Source: JARRLC01 sp050290865 (GTDB lineage Bacteria > Pseudomonadota > Alphaproteobacteria > Rhizobiales > Rhodomicrobiaceae). Taken from it: 64,000 bases of DNA. Each line of letters begins with the position of its first letter. The first letter of the stretch is position 1. The notes beneath the pieces were generated by a model. That model saw only the letters and a program-made list of their open reading frames with translations. It was not told the DNA's origin and did not search any database. The stretch covers positions 21,545-85,544 of the forward strand of contig JBNKIW010000016.1 in the NCBI GenBank assembly GCA_050290865.1, read 5' to 3'. A program made the position numbers and the translations under genes. Below are positions 36,280 to 47,642 of the stretch, piece after piece.

Positions 36280-37179
36280 ATGAACACGATCCCCATTCCG
36301 GCTCAGAAGAACCGGCTCGGGCGGGGCCTTGCTTCGCTCATCGGTGAGAATGTGCCGGCGACCGGCGTCAACAAGCCTCTGCCAGGGCACGGCGATCAGC
36401 GCATGCTGCCGGTGGACCGGGTCAGTCCGAGCCCATTCAATCCGCGAAAAAACTTCTCAGAGACGGAGTTGGAGGAACTTGCGGCATCGATCCGCGAGAA
36501 AGGGCTCGTACAGCCGATAATCGTTCGGCCCGTGGGAGCGAATGGCCAGCAATATGAGATCGTGGCAGGTGAACGGCGATGGCGGGCGGCGCAGCGGGCA
36601 TCGCAGCATCTGATCCCGGCGATCGTTCGGGCGCTGTCCGATCAGGAAGCGCTGGAACTTGCGATCATCGAGAACGTTCAGCGCGCCGACCTGAACGCCA
36701 TTGAAGAGGCTACCGGCTATCGCGATCTCATTGAGCGTTTCGGTTACAAGCAGGAAGAGCTGAGTCAGATCATCGGCAAGAGCCGGTCCCATCTCGCCAA
36801 CACGATGCGCCTTCTGAAACTGCCGGAGTCCGTACAAACCATGGTGCGTTCCGGTGAACTCAGCGCCGGGCATGCGCGGTCTCTCATCGGCCGCGAGGAT
36901 TGCGAGGCGCTGGCAAAGAAGGTCGTCGCCGAGGGCATGAATGTGCGCGAGGTGGAGGCACTGTTTGCGACGCGGAAAAACAAAGAAAGCTCATCGCCGC
37001 GCGCCGCGCCAATGGTGTTGAAGAAAGATGCGGATACCCGCGCAGCGGAGCGGGAGATGTCCGATGCTACGGGTCTGGCCGTTGAGATATACCCGGGCTC
37101 CGGTGAAGCCGGTGAGATCATTATTCGCTACCGCTCGCTGGAGCAGTTCGAGGTAATACGGCGCAAGCTGACTGAGTAG
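36280..37179 (+). CDS. parB: Chromosome-partitioning CTPase/DNA-binding protein ParB
   Basis: ParB loads at parS and slides as a CTP-dependent clamp. The 299-residue protein has an N-terminal ParA-interacting stretch (RLGRGLASLIGE), the box LPVDRVSPSPFNPRKNF, the CTP-binding motif GERRWRAA (near residue 98), the parS-binding helix-turn-helix region (EELSQIIGKSRSHLANTMRLLKLP) and a C-terminal dimerisation region. It is 36 bp after parA. It is convergent with oxyR. Confidence 0.97.
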   Translation: MNTIPIPAQKNRLGRGLASLIGENVPATGVNKPLPGHGDQRMLPVDRVSPSPFNPRKNFSETELEELAASIREKGLVQPIIVRPVGANGQQYEIVAGERRWRAAQRASQHLIPAIVRALSDQEALELAIIENVQRADLNAIEEATGYRDLIERFGYKQEELSQIIGKSRSHLANTMRLLKLPESVQTMVRSGELSAGHARSLIGREDCEALAKKVVAEGMNVREVEALFATRKNKESSSPRAAPMVLKKDADTRAAEREMSDATGLAVEIYPGSGEAGEIIIRYRSLEQFEVIRRKLTE

Positions 37180-37223
37180 CAGAGGCTTGTTGGGGGTGCG
37201 TTGCGCCGCGTGTGCGGGGGTGA

Positions 37224-38126
37224 TTATTCCACCGCCTTCGCTGCGAGGCACATGTTGATCGTTTCGCCCAAAACCTCGAAATCCCGCCTGAGCGGCGAGG
37301 TCGCTCTCCATGCCAGTCCCAGAATGCGGCGCGGCTCCGGTTCCGCAAACCGTAAGAGCTGCAAAGCCCCCTGCCGCGTTTCCACCGCGAGACTGATCTC
37401 GGGCAAGAGCGTCACGCCCATCCCGCTCGCCACCATCTGCACGATTGTGGACAGGCTCGAAGCGCCGAAGATGCCGACGTCGCCCATTGCGTGCGTCTGG
37501 CAATAGGACAGGGCCTGATCGCGGAGACAGTGTCCCTCTTCAAGCAGCAGCAGCCGGTGTTCCGCCAGAAGGTCCGGGGTGGCCAGAAGGCGGTCCGGGG
37601 TTTCGCGGCTCATGGGCAGTGCCAGCAGAAAACGATCTTCGAACAGCGCGAGTGTCTCGAGACCTGCCTGCTCGATCGGCAGCGCCAACATCAGCACATC
37701 CAGCGAGCCGTCGAGGAGTTCCGCGGTCAGGTGGTGCGTCTGTGCCTCCCTCACCTGTAGATCGAGCCGAGGATACTGCCCGCGCAGGAGCGGCAGCAGC
37801 CGGGGCAGCACATAAGGCGCCACGGTCGGGATGATGCCGAGGCGGAGCATGCCGGACAGCGGGGGCTGGCTGAGCTGGGCGAAGTGCTTGAGGTCGCGAA
37901 CGTCGGCGAGGATTCGGGCCGCGCGCGTAGCGATCTCCTCACCTGCTGGCGTCAGGGCGATACCCCGGGCGCGACGCTCGACGAGCTGCACGCCCAGAGT
38001 CCGTTCCAGTTCCTGGATCTGCATTGAAAGCGCGGGCTGCGTCACGGCGCATAGCTCCGCTGCCTTACCGAAATGGCGAAGCCGCGCGACGGCGTCGAAA
38101 TAGCGGAGCTGTTTGAACGAAATCAC
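37224..38126 (-). CDS. oxyR: LysR-type peroxide sensor OxyR
   Basis: This 300-residue LysR regulator has an N-terminal winged helix-turn-helix and the redox signature LEEGHCLRDQALSYC, with Cys200 and Cys209 matching Cys199 and Cys208 of E. coli OxyR, which form the peroxide-sensing disulfide. It should activate antioxidant genes. Unlike many OxyR genes it is not divergent from katG or ahpC here; the next gene upstream is DUF3050. Confidence 0.93.
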   Translation of the reverse strand: MISFKQLRYFDAVARLRHFGKAAELCAVTQPALSMQIQELERTLGVQLVERRARGIALTPAGEEIATRAARILADVRDLKHFAQLSQPPLSGMLRLGIIPTVAPYVLPRLLPLLRGQYPRLDLQVREAQTHHLTAELLDGSLDVLMLALPIEQAGLETLALFEDRFLLALPMSRETPDRLLATPDLLAEHRLLLLEEGHCLRDQALSYCQTHAMGDVGIFGASSLSTIVQMVASGMGVTLLPEISLAVETRQGALQLLRFAEPEPRRILGLAWRATSPLRRDFEVLGETINMCLAAKAVE

Positions 38127-38523
38127 AGTGATCAGGATGCCTTATCAAGACAGGTAATTAGTGTCATTAGACCTGATCTTCAAGGAGACGCAACGTTCCG
38201 GTGCCGGTTGCGATCGAGACTAGTACGCCCCGCAGGAAATCCTGCCCCACTTGCTGCACGCTCTCACAGGATTTCCTGCGGGTTAAGCGTACTAGCAAGT
38301 TATTGACTCTAGTTCAGCTTTTCCGAAGCAAGTTCGCTTGCGCACGTGCGGCGAATGGGGTGCGAACTTGCCTCGGGCTGTACTGGCGCCCGGCGGAAAG
38401 ACGGCGACGGATGGAGGCGGCGGGATAGGCAACACGGGAAGGTGGCCCCGATTTGCGCTTCCCGCCGCGATCGTTTTCGGCCACCCTCCTGGCTGTGCCA
38501 GGATACTCCTGGTGGCTCGGCCG
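38127..38523. other. Intergenic region rich in inverted repeats
   Basis: The 397 bp between oxyR and the DUF3050 gene contain the palindromic repeat copy A (38220-38295), an inverted repeat GCAAGTTCGC / GCGAACTTGC at 38328-38337 and 38362-38371, and the 10-bp palindrome CGCACGTGCG at 38341-38350. No protein-coding frame is convincing. Confidence 0.6.
38220..38295 (+). repeat. 67-bp palindromic dispersed repeat, copy A, with long hairpin
   Basis: The core 38224-38290 aligns without gaps to 27791-27857 at 53 of 67 positions. The left arm 38220-38244 pairs perfectly over 25 bp with the right arm 38267-38295, apart from a 4-nt TTAA bulge at 38283-38286; the loop is 22 nt (38245-38266). It resembles the REP/palindromic element class of intergenic repeats. 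It is on the upstream side of oxyR. Confidence 0.8.
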
Positions 38524-39297
38524 TCACGCCCGCTGCTGCAGTCGCTCCAGCACGCCATCCCAGAAGATGCGGCGCTCGCGGACGGCTGCCAGGGCGGCGA
38601 CATGCAGTTCCTTCAGTTTGGTGTCGTCCTGCCCGAAAAGCTCCTCGATGATCGCCTTCGCGGCCGGCCCGTGCCGGTCGGTATCGAGCTGGATATGGCG
38701 TTCGAGGTAAAAGACGAAAACCGGCGCGCGGGCGGCGTCGAACCCCCATTGCGTCAGCAGAGCCTTGAACATGATCGGTATGACGTTCTCGCGGCTATAG
38801 AAGAAACTGCCCAGCACCTCGTGTGTCGGACGGTTCAGGGCCGTGTCGATGGTCGAGGTCACAAAGCGCGTCACCACCGGATCGGCATCGACTTTCGCCA
38901 GCGCCGCCTCGACCGTCTCGCCACTGCGCACCAGGTCGATGAACCCCTCCACCTTGGCGGTGTTGGCACCGACCTCGCGCATGGATGCGACGTAGAGGTC
39001 GTAGTGACTCATATGCTTGCCGCCCGGCGCATCGTCGGTCTCCTCGCCGAGCAGGATGTCGTTGATGAGACGCGCGGCGACGAAGTTCCGGGGCGGCGTC
39101 CAGGGCACGCTGAGCGTCGTAAATTCACGCTGAAGCCGCTTGAGCAGCGACATGAAATCCCAGACCGCGAAGACGTGCATTTCCATGAACGTATGGAGGT
39201 CGTCGATGGTCTTGAGGGCGGTAAAGACCGGATGCTGTCCCAGTGCAGCATATTCCTTTGCTATCTCAGCCTTCAATGCGTCGATTTCTGTATTCAT
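38524..39297 (-). CDS. DUF3050 family, heme-oxygenase-like fold protein
   Basis: The 257-residue protein matches the DUF3050 pattern: EMHVFAVWDFMSLLKRLQ near residue 39, DILLGEETDD with MSHYDLYVASM in the middle, and FYLERHIQLDTDRHGPAA near residue 205. The repeated Glu/Asp/His placement is like heme-oxygenase-like diiron enzymes, so an iron-dependent oxidase is possible, but no reaction is known. It ends 0.4 kb upstream of oxyR on the same strand. Confidence 0.85.
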   Translation of the reverse strand: MNTEIDALKAEIAKEYAALGQHPVFTALKTIDDLHTFMEMHVFAVWDFMSLLKRLQREFTTLSVPWTPPRNFVAARLINDILLGEETDDAPGGKHMSHYDLYVASMREVGANTAKVEGFIDLVRSGETVEAALAKVDADPVVTRFVTSTIDTALNRPTHEVLGSFFYSRENVIPIMFKALLTQWGFDAARAPVFVFYLERHIQLDTDRHGPAAKAIIEELFGQDDTKLKELHVAALAAVRERRIFWDGVLERLQQRA

Positions 39298-39573
39298 CCA
39301 TTAACTCCACGGGTCGGAGGGCATCGATACTGCGGGATACGCGAAGTCGTCTTGCGCTTTCCCGATCACCCCCACCGTACCCTATTTCCGGCGCCGCGGT
39401 AACTGGCGCATCGCCGCGCCCCGCGCCCGGCGAGGGTTCGCCATGACGAAGCGGTGGCCGTGAGCCGTCTTTTCCGCTTCGTATCGCGGTGACTGTGTGT
39501 ACAATGGCCGTGGCAAAAGACACTCGACGAGGATTTTTTCCTCCCGCGCCGCATAACAGCACGAGGACCGCCC

Positions 39574-40416
39574 ATGAAACAGCGCCCCTTCGGTGGCTCC
39601 GGATCATCTGTACCCGTCATCGGCCAGGGCACATGGTTCATCGAAAGGGGGCGGCGCGCGTCTGCCGTCAGCGCGCTCCAACGCGGCCTCGAGCTGGGCA
39701 TGACGCATATCGACACCGCCGAAATGTACGGCATGGGCGCGGCGGAGGAGATCGTCGGCGAGGCGATCGAGGGCCGCCGGGACGAGGTCTTCCTTGTTTC
39801 CAAGGTGCTGCCGGCAAATTCCAGTCTGAATGGGACGATAGACGCCTGCGAAGGTTCGCTCAAGCGGCTGAACACGGACCGGCTGGACTGCTATCTGCTG
39901 CACTGGCGGGGAAAATACCGGCTGGACGAGACCGCGGAGGCATTCGAGCGACTGAAGGAGGCGGGAAAGATCTTGTCCTGGGGCGTGAGCAATTTCGACG
40001 AGGGCGATTTGGAGGAACTGCGGCAGACGACCGGTGCGCTGCCCGCCTGCAATCAGGTGCTGTACCATCTGCAGGAACGCGCGGCGGAACACGCGGTCAT
40101 CCCGTGGTGCGAAGCGGCGGGGGTCGCCGTGGTCGCCTACAGCCCCTTCGGACAGAACCAGTTCCCCGCGGCGGACAGTGCCGGCGGGCGCGAACTGATC
40201 GACATCGCCAATGCGCGCAACGCTTGTCCGCGGGCGGTCGCGCTGGCGTTTCTGGCGCGGCAGCAATCCGTTTTTGCCATCCCCAAGGCCGTTGGGCCCG
40301 CGCATATCGTCGAGAACGCCGCCGCTGGTGATCTGGAACTGAGCGACGATGAGATCGCACGCATCGACGCGGCGTTTCCGTTGGGGCGGCGTCCACAAAC
40401 GCTGCCGATGCTGTAG
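39574..40416 (+). CDS. Aldo/keto reductase
   Basis: This 280-residue AKR has the tetrad positions in place: HIDTAEMYG (Asp, Tyr), LVSKVLP (Lys) and YLLHWRG (His), plus GVSNFDEGDLEEL and a C-terminal IPKAVGPAHIVENAAA NADPH-binding region. It reduces carbonyl substrates with NADPH; specificity is unknown. GAGG lies 8 bp before ATG 39574. Confidence 0.92.
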   Translation: MKQRPFGGSGSSVPVIGQGTWFIERGRRASAVSALQRGLELGMTHIDTAEMYGMGAAEEIVGEAIEGRRDEVFLVSKVLPANSSLNGTIDACEGSLKRLNTDRLDCYLLHWRGKYRLDETAEAFERLKEAGKILSWGVSNFDEGDLEELRQTTGALPACNQVLYHLQERAAEHAVIPWCEAAGVAVVAYSPFGQNQFPAADSAGGRELIDIANARNACPRAVALAFLARQQSVFAIPKAVGPAHIVENAAAGDLELSDDEIARIDAAFPLGRRPQTLPML

Positions 40417-40597
40417 AGCGGGTGATCCCGCATATAGACGAATCGGCAGGTTGAACCGCATTTCTCCCGCGCCTACAAGCTGTGCACCGGTTTTGCGCGC
40501 CTGAACGGCCACAATTTCACGCTGACCCGTGACGCGGGACGCAACTCACGATAAACGTTGATCGCCAACAAGAACCTCCAAGGGAGCACTCCGCCCC

Positions 40598-42616
40598 GTG
40601 TTCAAAAAAATCCTGATCGCCAATCGCGGCGAGATCGCCTGCCGGGTCATCAAGACGGCGCGCAGGATGGGTATCAAGACGGTTGCGATCTATTCGGACG
40701 CCGACATCGACGCGCTGCACAAGGAAATGGCGGACGAGGCCGTGAATGTCGGCGCGGCGCCCGCCGCGGAATCCTACCTGGTCATGGAAAAGGTGATCGA
40801 GGCGGCCAGGGCGACGGGCGCCGAGGCCATCCACCCGGGCTATGGCTTTCTGTCCGAGAACGTGGCCTTTGCCGAAGCGCTCGCGGCGGCGGGCATCGCG
40901 TTCATCGGCCCGAATGTGGAAGCCATCCGCGCGATGGGCGACAAGATCGAGTCGAAGAAGTTCGCCGCCAGCGCCAAGGTCTCGACCGTGCCCGGCTATC
41001 TCGGCGTGATCGCGAATGCGGACGAGGCGGTGAAGATCGCGGCCGAAATCGGCTACCCGGTGATGATCAAGGCATCGGCGGGCGGCGGCGGCAAGGGGAT
41101 GCGCATCGCGCGCTCGGCGGAGGAGGTGGCCGAGGGCTTTGCGCTGGCGACGTCCGAGGCGAAATCGTCCTTCGGCGACGACCGCGTGTTCATCGAGAAG
41201 TTCGTGGAGAATCCGCGGCACATCGAAATCCAGGTGCTCGGCGACAAGCACGGCAACGCGGTCCATCTGTTCGAACGCGAATGCTCGATCCAGCGCCGCA
41301 ATCAGAAGGTGATCGAAGAGGCGCCCAGCCCCTTCCTCGACGAGGCGACGCGCGCGGCGATGGGCGCGCAGGCCGTAGCGCTGGCCAGGGCCGTGAAATA
41401 CGAGAGCGCCGGGACGGTGGAGTTCATCGTCGATCAGAACCGCGATTTCTATTTCCTGGAGATGAATACGCGGCTTCAGGTCGAACATCCGGTGACGGAG
41501 ATGATCACCGGGCTCGATCTGGTGGAGCAGATGATCCGTGTCGCGGCGGGCGAGAAGCTCCCGCTTCATCAGGATGAGCTGACTCTCAACGGCTGGGCCG
41601 TCGAAAGCCGCGTTTACGCCGAAGATCCCTACCGCAATTTTCTCCCCTCCATCGGGCGGCTGGTGCGCTATCGCCCGCCTGCGGAGGGGGCGGCCGGGGC
41701 GGTCACGGTGCGCAACGACACCGGCGTTTATGAAGGCGGCGAGATCTCGCTCTATTACGACCCGATGATCGCCAAGCTCATCACTCACGCGCCGACGCGC
41801 TTCGAGGCGATCGCTGGCATGAGCGCGGCGCTCGATGCTTTCTACATCGACGGCATCCGCCACAACATCCCGTTCCTCGCGGCGATCATGCAGCACCCGC
41901 GCTGGCAGGAGGGCGATCTTTCCACCGGCTTCATCGGCGAGGAATTTCCCGCCGGTTTCAGCCCGCGCGTGCCCGGTGTCGCCGACTGCGACCGGCTGGC
42001 CGCGGTGGCCGTGGCCATCGACCATCTCGGCAATATGCGCCGACGCAGGATTTCGGGGCAGATGGCGGGCGAGGCTGTATGCTTCTCGGACCTGCGCGTC
42101 GTGAGCCTTGGGGGGCAGGACGTGCGCTTGCGGGTGAGCGGGGCGCTGGGCGAGCCTGTCAGCGTTGCGCTCCTTGGCGAGAATGGCAGTGTACGGCGTA
42201 AGGCGGTCGTCGAGTCGCGCTGGTGGCCGGGCGAGCCGGTATGGCGGGGGACGCTCGACGGCGAGCTGCTGGTGGTGCAGGTGCGCGGCATTCCGAATGG
42301 CGTCGAACTCGTGCATGCGGGCATCGTGGTGCCGGTCCGTGTCTACACCGAGCGCGAGGCGGAGCTGGCCGCGCTGATGCCGGAGAAGAAGGCGGCGGAC
42401 ACGTCGAAGAGGCTGCGCTGTCCGATGCCGGGGCTGGTGCGCTCCATTGGCGTGGCGGAGGGCCAGGATGTGAAGGCGGGCGATCCGCTGTGCGTCGTGG
42501 AGGCGATGAAGATGGAGAACATCCTGCGCGCCGAACGCGACGCGACGGTGAAGGCGGTCAAGGCCAAGCCGGGCGATAGCTTAGCGGTGGATGCGGTGAT
42601 CATGGAGTTTGCTTGA
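40598..42616 (+). CDS. pccA: Propionyl-CoA carboxylase alpha subunit (biotin carboxylase/carrier)
   Basis: The 672-residue protein carries a biotin carboxylase domain (IANRGEIACRVIKTARRMGIKTV; ATP-grasp loop SAGGGGKGMR; ERECSIQRRNQKVIEE), a middle BT-type domain and a C-terminal biotinyl domain with EAMKMEN (biotinylated Lys near 638). Length and the middle domain fit PccA rather than AccC; methylcrotonyl- or geranyl-CoA carboxylase is less likely. The GTG start has AGGGAG 11 bp upstream. The carboxyltransferase subunit pccB is not in the window. Confidence 0.88.
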   Translation: MFKKILIANRGEIACRVIKTARRMGIKTVAIYSDADIDALHKEMADEAVNVGAAPAAESYLVMEKVIEAARATGAEAIHPGYGFLSENVAFAEALAAAGIAFIGPNVEAIRAMGDKIESKKFAASAKVSTVPGYLGVIANADEAVKIAAEIGYPVMIKASAGGGGKGMRIARSAEEVAEGFALATSEAKSSFGDDRVFIEKFVENPRHIEIQVLGDKHGNAVHLFERECSIQRRNQKVIEEAPSPFLDEATRAAMGAQAVALARAVKYESAGTVEFIVDQNRDFYFLEMNTRLQVEHPVTEMITGLDLVEQMIRVAAGEKLPLHQDELTLNGWAVESRVYAEDPYRNFLPSIGRLVRYRPPAEGAAGAVTVRNDTGVYEGGEISLYYDPMIAKLITHAPTRFEAIAGMSAALDAFYIDGIRHNIPFLAAIMQHPRWQEGDLSTGFIGEEFPAGFSPRVPGVADCDRLAAVAVAIDHLGNMRRRRISGQMAGEAVCFSDLRVVSLGGQDVRLRVSGALGEPVSVALLGENGSVRRKAVVESRWWPGEPVWRGTLDGELLVVQVRGIPNGVELVHAGIVVPVRVYTEREAELAALMPEKKAADTSKRLRCPMPGLVRSIGVAEGQDVKAGDPLCVVEAMKMENILRAERDATVKAVKAKPGDSLAVDAVIMEFA

Positions 42617-42668
42617 AGAGGGGACGCCGGGAAGAGGGTGCTGAAGTCCCCTTCCCCGGCACCATGCA

Positions 42669-45272
<2,604 letters not shown>

Positions 45273-45401
45273 GGATGGTCCTCCGTGGCACGCCACTGCC
45301 GCCTTATAGCACGGCCCTCGGCGCCCTGATTATGACGAAAGCAATAACGGACCCTAAAAAGGCGTCCCTGTTGATGAATATAAGATTGCCTTCGCAGTGC
45401 A

Positions 45402-45428
45402 AAAAGGGGCATGATCCGCCGCGGCAAG
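45402..45428 (-). promoter_or_regulatory. Possible RpoH (heat-shock) promoter of clpB
   Basis: On the minus strand CTTGCCG (45428-45422) is followed after 12 bp by CCCCTTTT (45409-45402), which fits the sigma32 pattern CTTGNNN-N12-CCCCNTNT. It would give a leader of about 125 nt before the clpB ATG. clpB is a classic RpoH target, which supports the call. Confidence 0.45.
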
Positions 45429-45451
45429 TTTTTGCAGTGCAGCATCCAGCG

Positions 45452-46225
45452 ATGAGTTCGGCGAACAATATGAGAGTTGTTTCCCTCTACCGTTATCCGG
45501 TGAAGGGCCTCAGTCCGCAGCCACTGGAGGCCGTGGCGCTCACGCCCGGGGAGACCGTGCCCGGCGACCGCATCTATGCCATCGAAAACGGCGACTCACG
45601 TTTCGATTCGGACGTGCCGCGCCATATGCCGAAGATCAATTTCCTCATGCTGATGCGCAACGAACGCCTGGCCCTCCTGCGGACGGAGTTCGACCACGCG
45701 ACGCATACGCTGACGATCTTCCGCGACGGCAAGCCGGTGGCGCGCGGGGCGCTGAACACGAAACTGGGGCGGCAACTCGTCGAGCAGTTCTTCGCGAGCT
45801 ACTGTCATGACGAGTTGAAGGGGCCGCCGCGCGTGCTCTCGGCGGCGGGGCACAGCTTTTCCGACGTTGCGGCGAAATGTCTGCATTTCGTCAATCTTGC
45901 GACGGTTCGCGAGGTCGGGGATCAGGTGGGAGCGTCGCTCAACCCGTTGCGGTTCCGCGCCAATGTCTATTTCGAGGGTGCCGAACCGTGGGCGGAGCGC
46001 AAATGGATCGGCAGGACGCTGCATATCGGTTCCGCGCGTCTCAAGGTTTTCGCCGCGACGCAGCGGTGCGATGCGACCAACGTCAATCCGGATACCGCCG
46101 AGCGCGACACGGCGATCCCGCCGATGCTGCAGCGCACCTATGGCGAGTCGAGCCTCGGCTTCTATGCGGAAGTGGCGGAAGTTGGAGAAATCCGCGAGGG
46201 CGACGGGATTGCCATCGAAGACTGA
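45452..46225 (+). CDS. MOSC domain protein
   Basis: The 257-residue protein has an N-terminal MOSC_N beta-barrel (MRVVSLYRYPVKGLSPQPLEAVALTPGETVPGDRIYAI) and a MOSC domain with RFRANVYFEG and the ATQRCDATNVNPDTAERD segment, whose Cys binds sulfur or molybdenum cofactor in relatives such as MOCOS and mARC. The natural substrate is unknown. ATG 45470 is an equally possible start, and neither has a clear ribosome site. Confidence 0.88.
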   Translation: MSSANNMRVVSLYRYPVKGLSPQPLEAVALTPGETVPGDRIYAIENGDSRFDSDVPRHMPKINFLMLMRNERLALLRTEFDHATHTLTIFRDGKPVARGALNTKLGRQLVEQFFASYCHDELKGPPRVLSAAGHSFSDVAAKCLHFVNLATVREVGDQVGASLNPLRFRANVYFEGAEPWAERKWIGRTLHIGSARLKVFAATQRCDATNVNPDTAERDTAIPPMLQRTYGESSLGFYAEVAEVGEIREGDGIAIED

Positions 46226-46240
46226 GCGGCGGATGCCCGC

Positions 46241-47467
46241 TCATTTCCGCGCGAACACCGCCACAAGCTCCACATGGGCCGAAAACAGGAACTGATCGAC
46301 CGGCGCAACGCGCTTCAGTCTGTACCCGCCGCCGATGAGCGCGCGGGCATCGCGGGCAAATGTAGTGGGATTGCAGGATGCCGCCACCACCAGCGGCACG
46401 CTTGAGCGGGCGAGCGCCTGGGCCTGCGCGAGAGCGCCGGCACGCGGCGGGTCGAACACGGCGGCGCCGAACGCTTTGAGTTCCACGAACGAGAGCGGTT
46501 CGCGCATCAGGTCACGGGCGAGCGCTTCCACCGGCTTGATCCCTCGCGCCCGCCGCGCCGCCGCCTCAAGCGCCGCCAGCAGCGTGCGGTCCTGCTCGAT
46601 GGCGGTCACGGCCGCCTTGCGCGCGAGGGCGAAGGTGAAGGTGCCCAGGCCGCAGAACAGGTCCACGACGCGCTTCGTCTTGCCGAACGCATTAGCGGCG
46701 AGCGTGGTCATAACGCCCTCCGCCTCAGCGACCGCTTGAAGGAACGCCCCCGGCGGCAGATCGACGGCCACGCCGGAAAATGTCACCTGCGGTGCGCTGA
46801 GGCTCATGAGCAGCTCGCGCCCCGCCGCCAGCCGGATGATGCCGAGCCGTTCAGCCAGGCGGCCATGCGCGGCTGTGAACGGCAACAGTTTCGTCTGGTC
46901 GGGTTCGATGACCACATCGAGGCCGTTGTCCGCCGCTGTCAGGAGAAGGCGCGCCTCGCCGCCCGGCAGCAGTCCACGGAGAAGCTCGCGCAGGCCCGGC
47001 AGCGCGCCGGTCAAGCTCGGCAAGAGAACCGGACACTCTTCCACATCGACGATGTCATGGCTTCCGGCCCGGCGAAATCCGAGCGTCACCTTGCCGCCCG
47101 CCTTTGTGGCGGAAAGCGCCGCGCGCCGCCGGGTTTGGAGCGGCACCGTATGGACCGGCTCGACCTCCACGGCGATCCGCTCGGCGGCGAGCGCTTCGAT
47201 GACCCGCCGCCGCTTCCAGTCGCGGCAGGCGTCCTGCTCGAAATGCTGGAGCGCGCAGCCGCCACAAGCGCCGAAATGGCGGCAGATCGGCGTGCGGCGC
47301 TCGGGCGCGGCGTCCAGCACCTGCAGGAGCCGCCCGCGTGTGCCCGCGACCTCCGCCAGCACCCGCTCGCCCGGGAGAGTATAGGGGATGTAGACCGGCC
47401 CGCCGGACGTCTCGGCGATGCCGTCGCCCTGCGTGCCGAGGCGGGCTATGCCGAGTTCCTGCGGCAT
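46241..47467 (-). CDS. RlmD/TrmA-type RNA (uracil-5-)-methyltransferase
   Basis: The 408-residue protein has an N-terminal TRAM-like region, the iron-sulfur cysteine motif CRHFGACGGCALQHF (near residues 62-76), a SAM-binding segment VVDLFCGLGTFTFALA, FDPPRAGA and the catalytic loop SCNPTT with the nucleophile Cys. It methylates C5 of a uracil in 23S rRNA or tRNA; which site cannot be told. It is convergent with the MOSC gene. In relatives it lies near dxs, as it does here. Confidence 0.9.
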   Translation of the reverse strand: MPQELGIARLGTQGDGIAETSGGPVYIPYTLPGERVLAEVAGTRGRLLQVLDAAPERRTPICRHFGACGGCALQHFEQDACRDWKRRRVIEALAAERIAVEVEPVHTVPLQTRRRAALSATKAGGKVTLGFRRAGSHDIVDVEECPVLLPSLTGALPGLRELLRGLLPGGEARLLLTAADNGLDVVIEPDQTKLLPFTAAHGRLAERLGIIRLAAGRELLMSLSAPQVTFSGVAVDLPPGAFLQAVAEAEGVMTTLAANAFGKTKRVVDLFCGLGTFTFALARKAAVTAIEQDRTLLAALEAAARRARGIKPVEALARDLMREPLSFVELKAFGAAVFDPPRAGALAQAQALARSSVPLVVAASCNPTTFARDARALIGGGYRLKRVAPVDQFLFSAHVELVAVFARK

Positions 47468-47642
47468 TGGCTTGGATACCTCACGTAATCCTGGGTTTGC
47501 TATGCTGCGCCGATGTCATCGCGCGCCTGCCGGTGTTGTACCGGTCACGGATACGGGCTGGCAGCGAAAAGTTTCCCCCGTTCCCGGTTCGCGAGGGTGG
47601 GGGATAATGCTTGGAGCCTTCGGCTATGGCGCAACAGGCCGC

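Noticed and set aside
40517..42316. 599-residue minus-strand frame opposite pccA
   Set aside because: It is an antisense shadow; pccA shows complete biotin carboxylase and biotinyl motifs.
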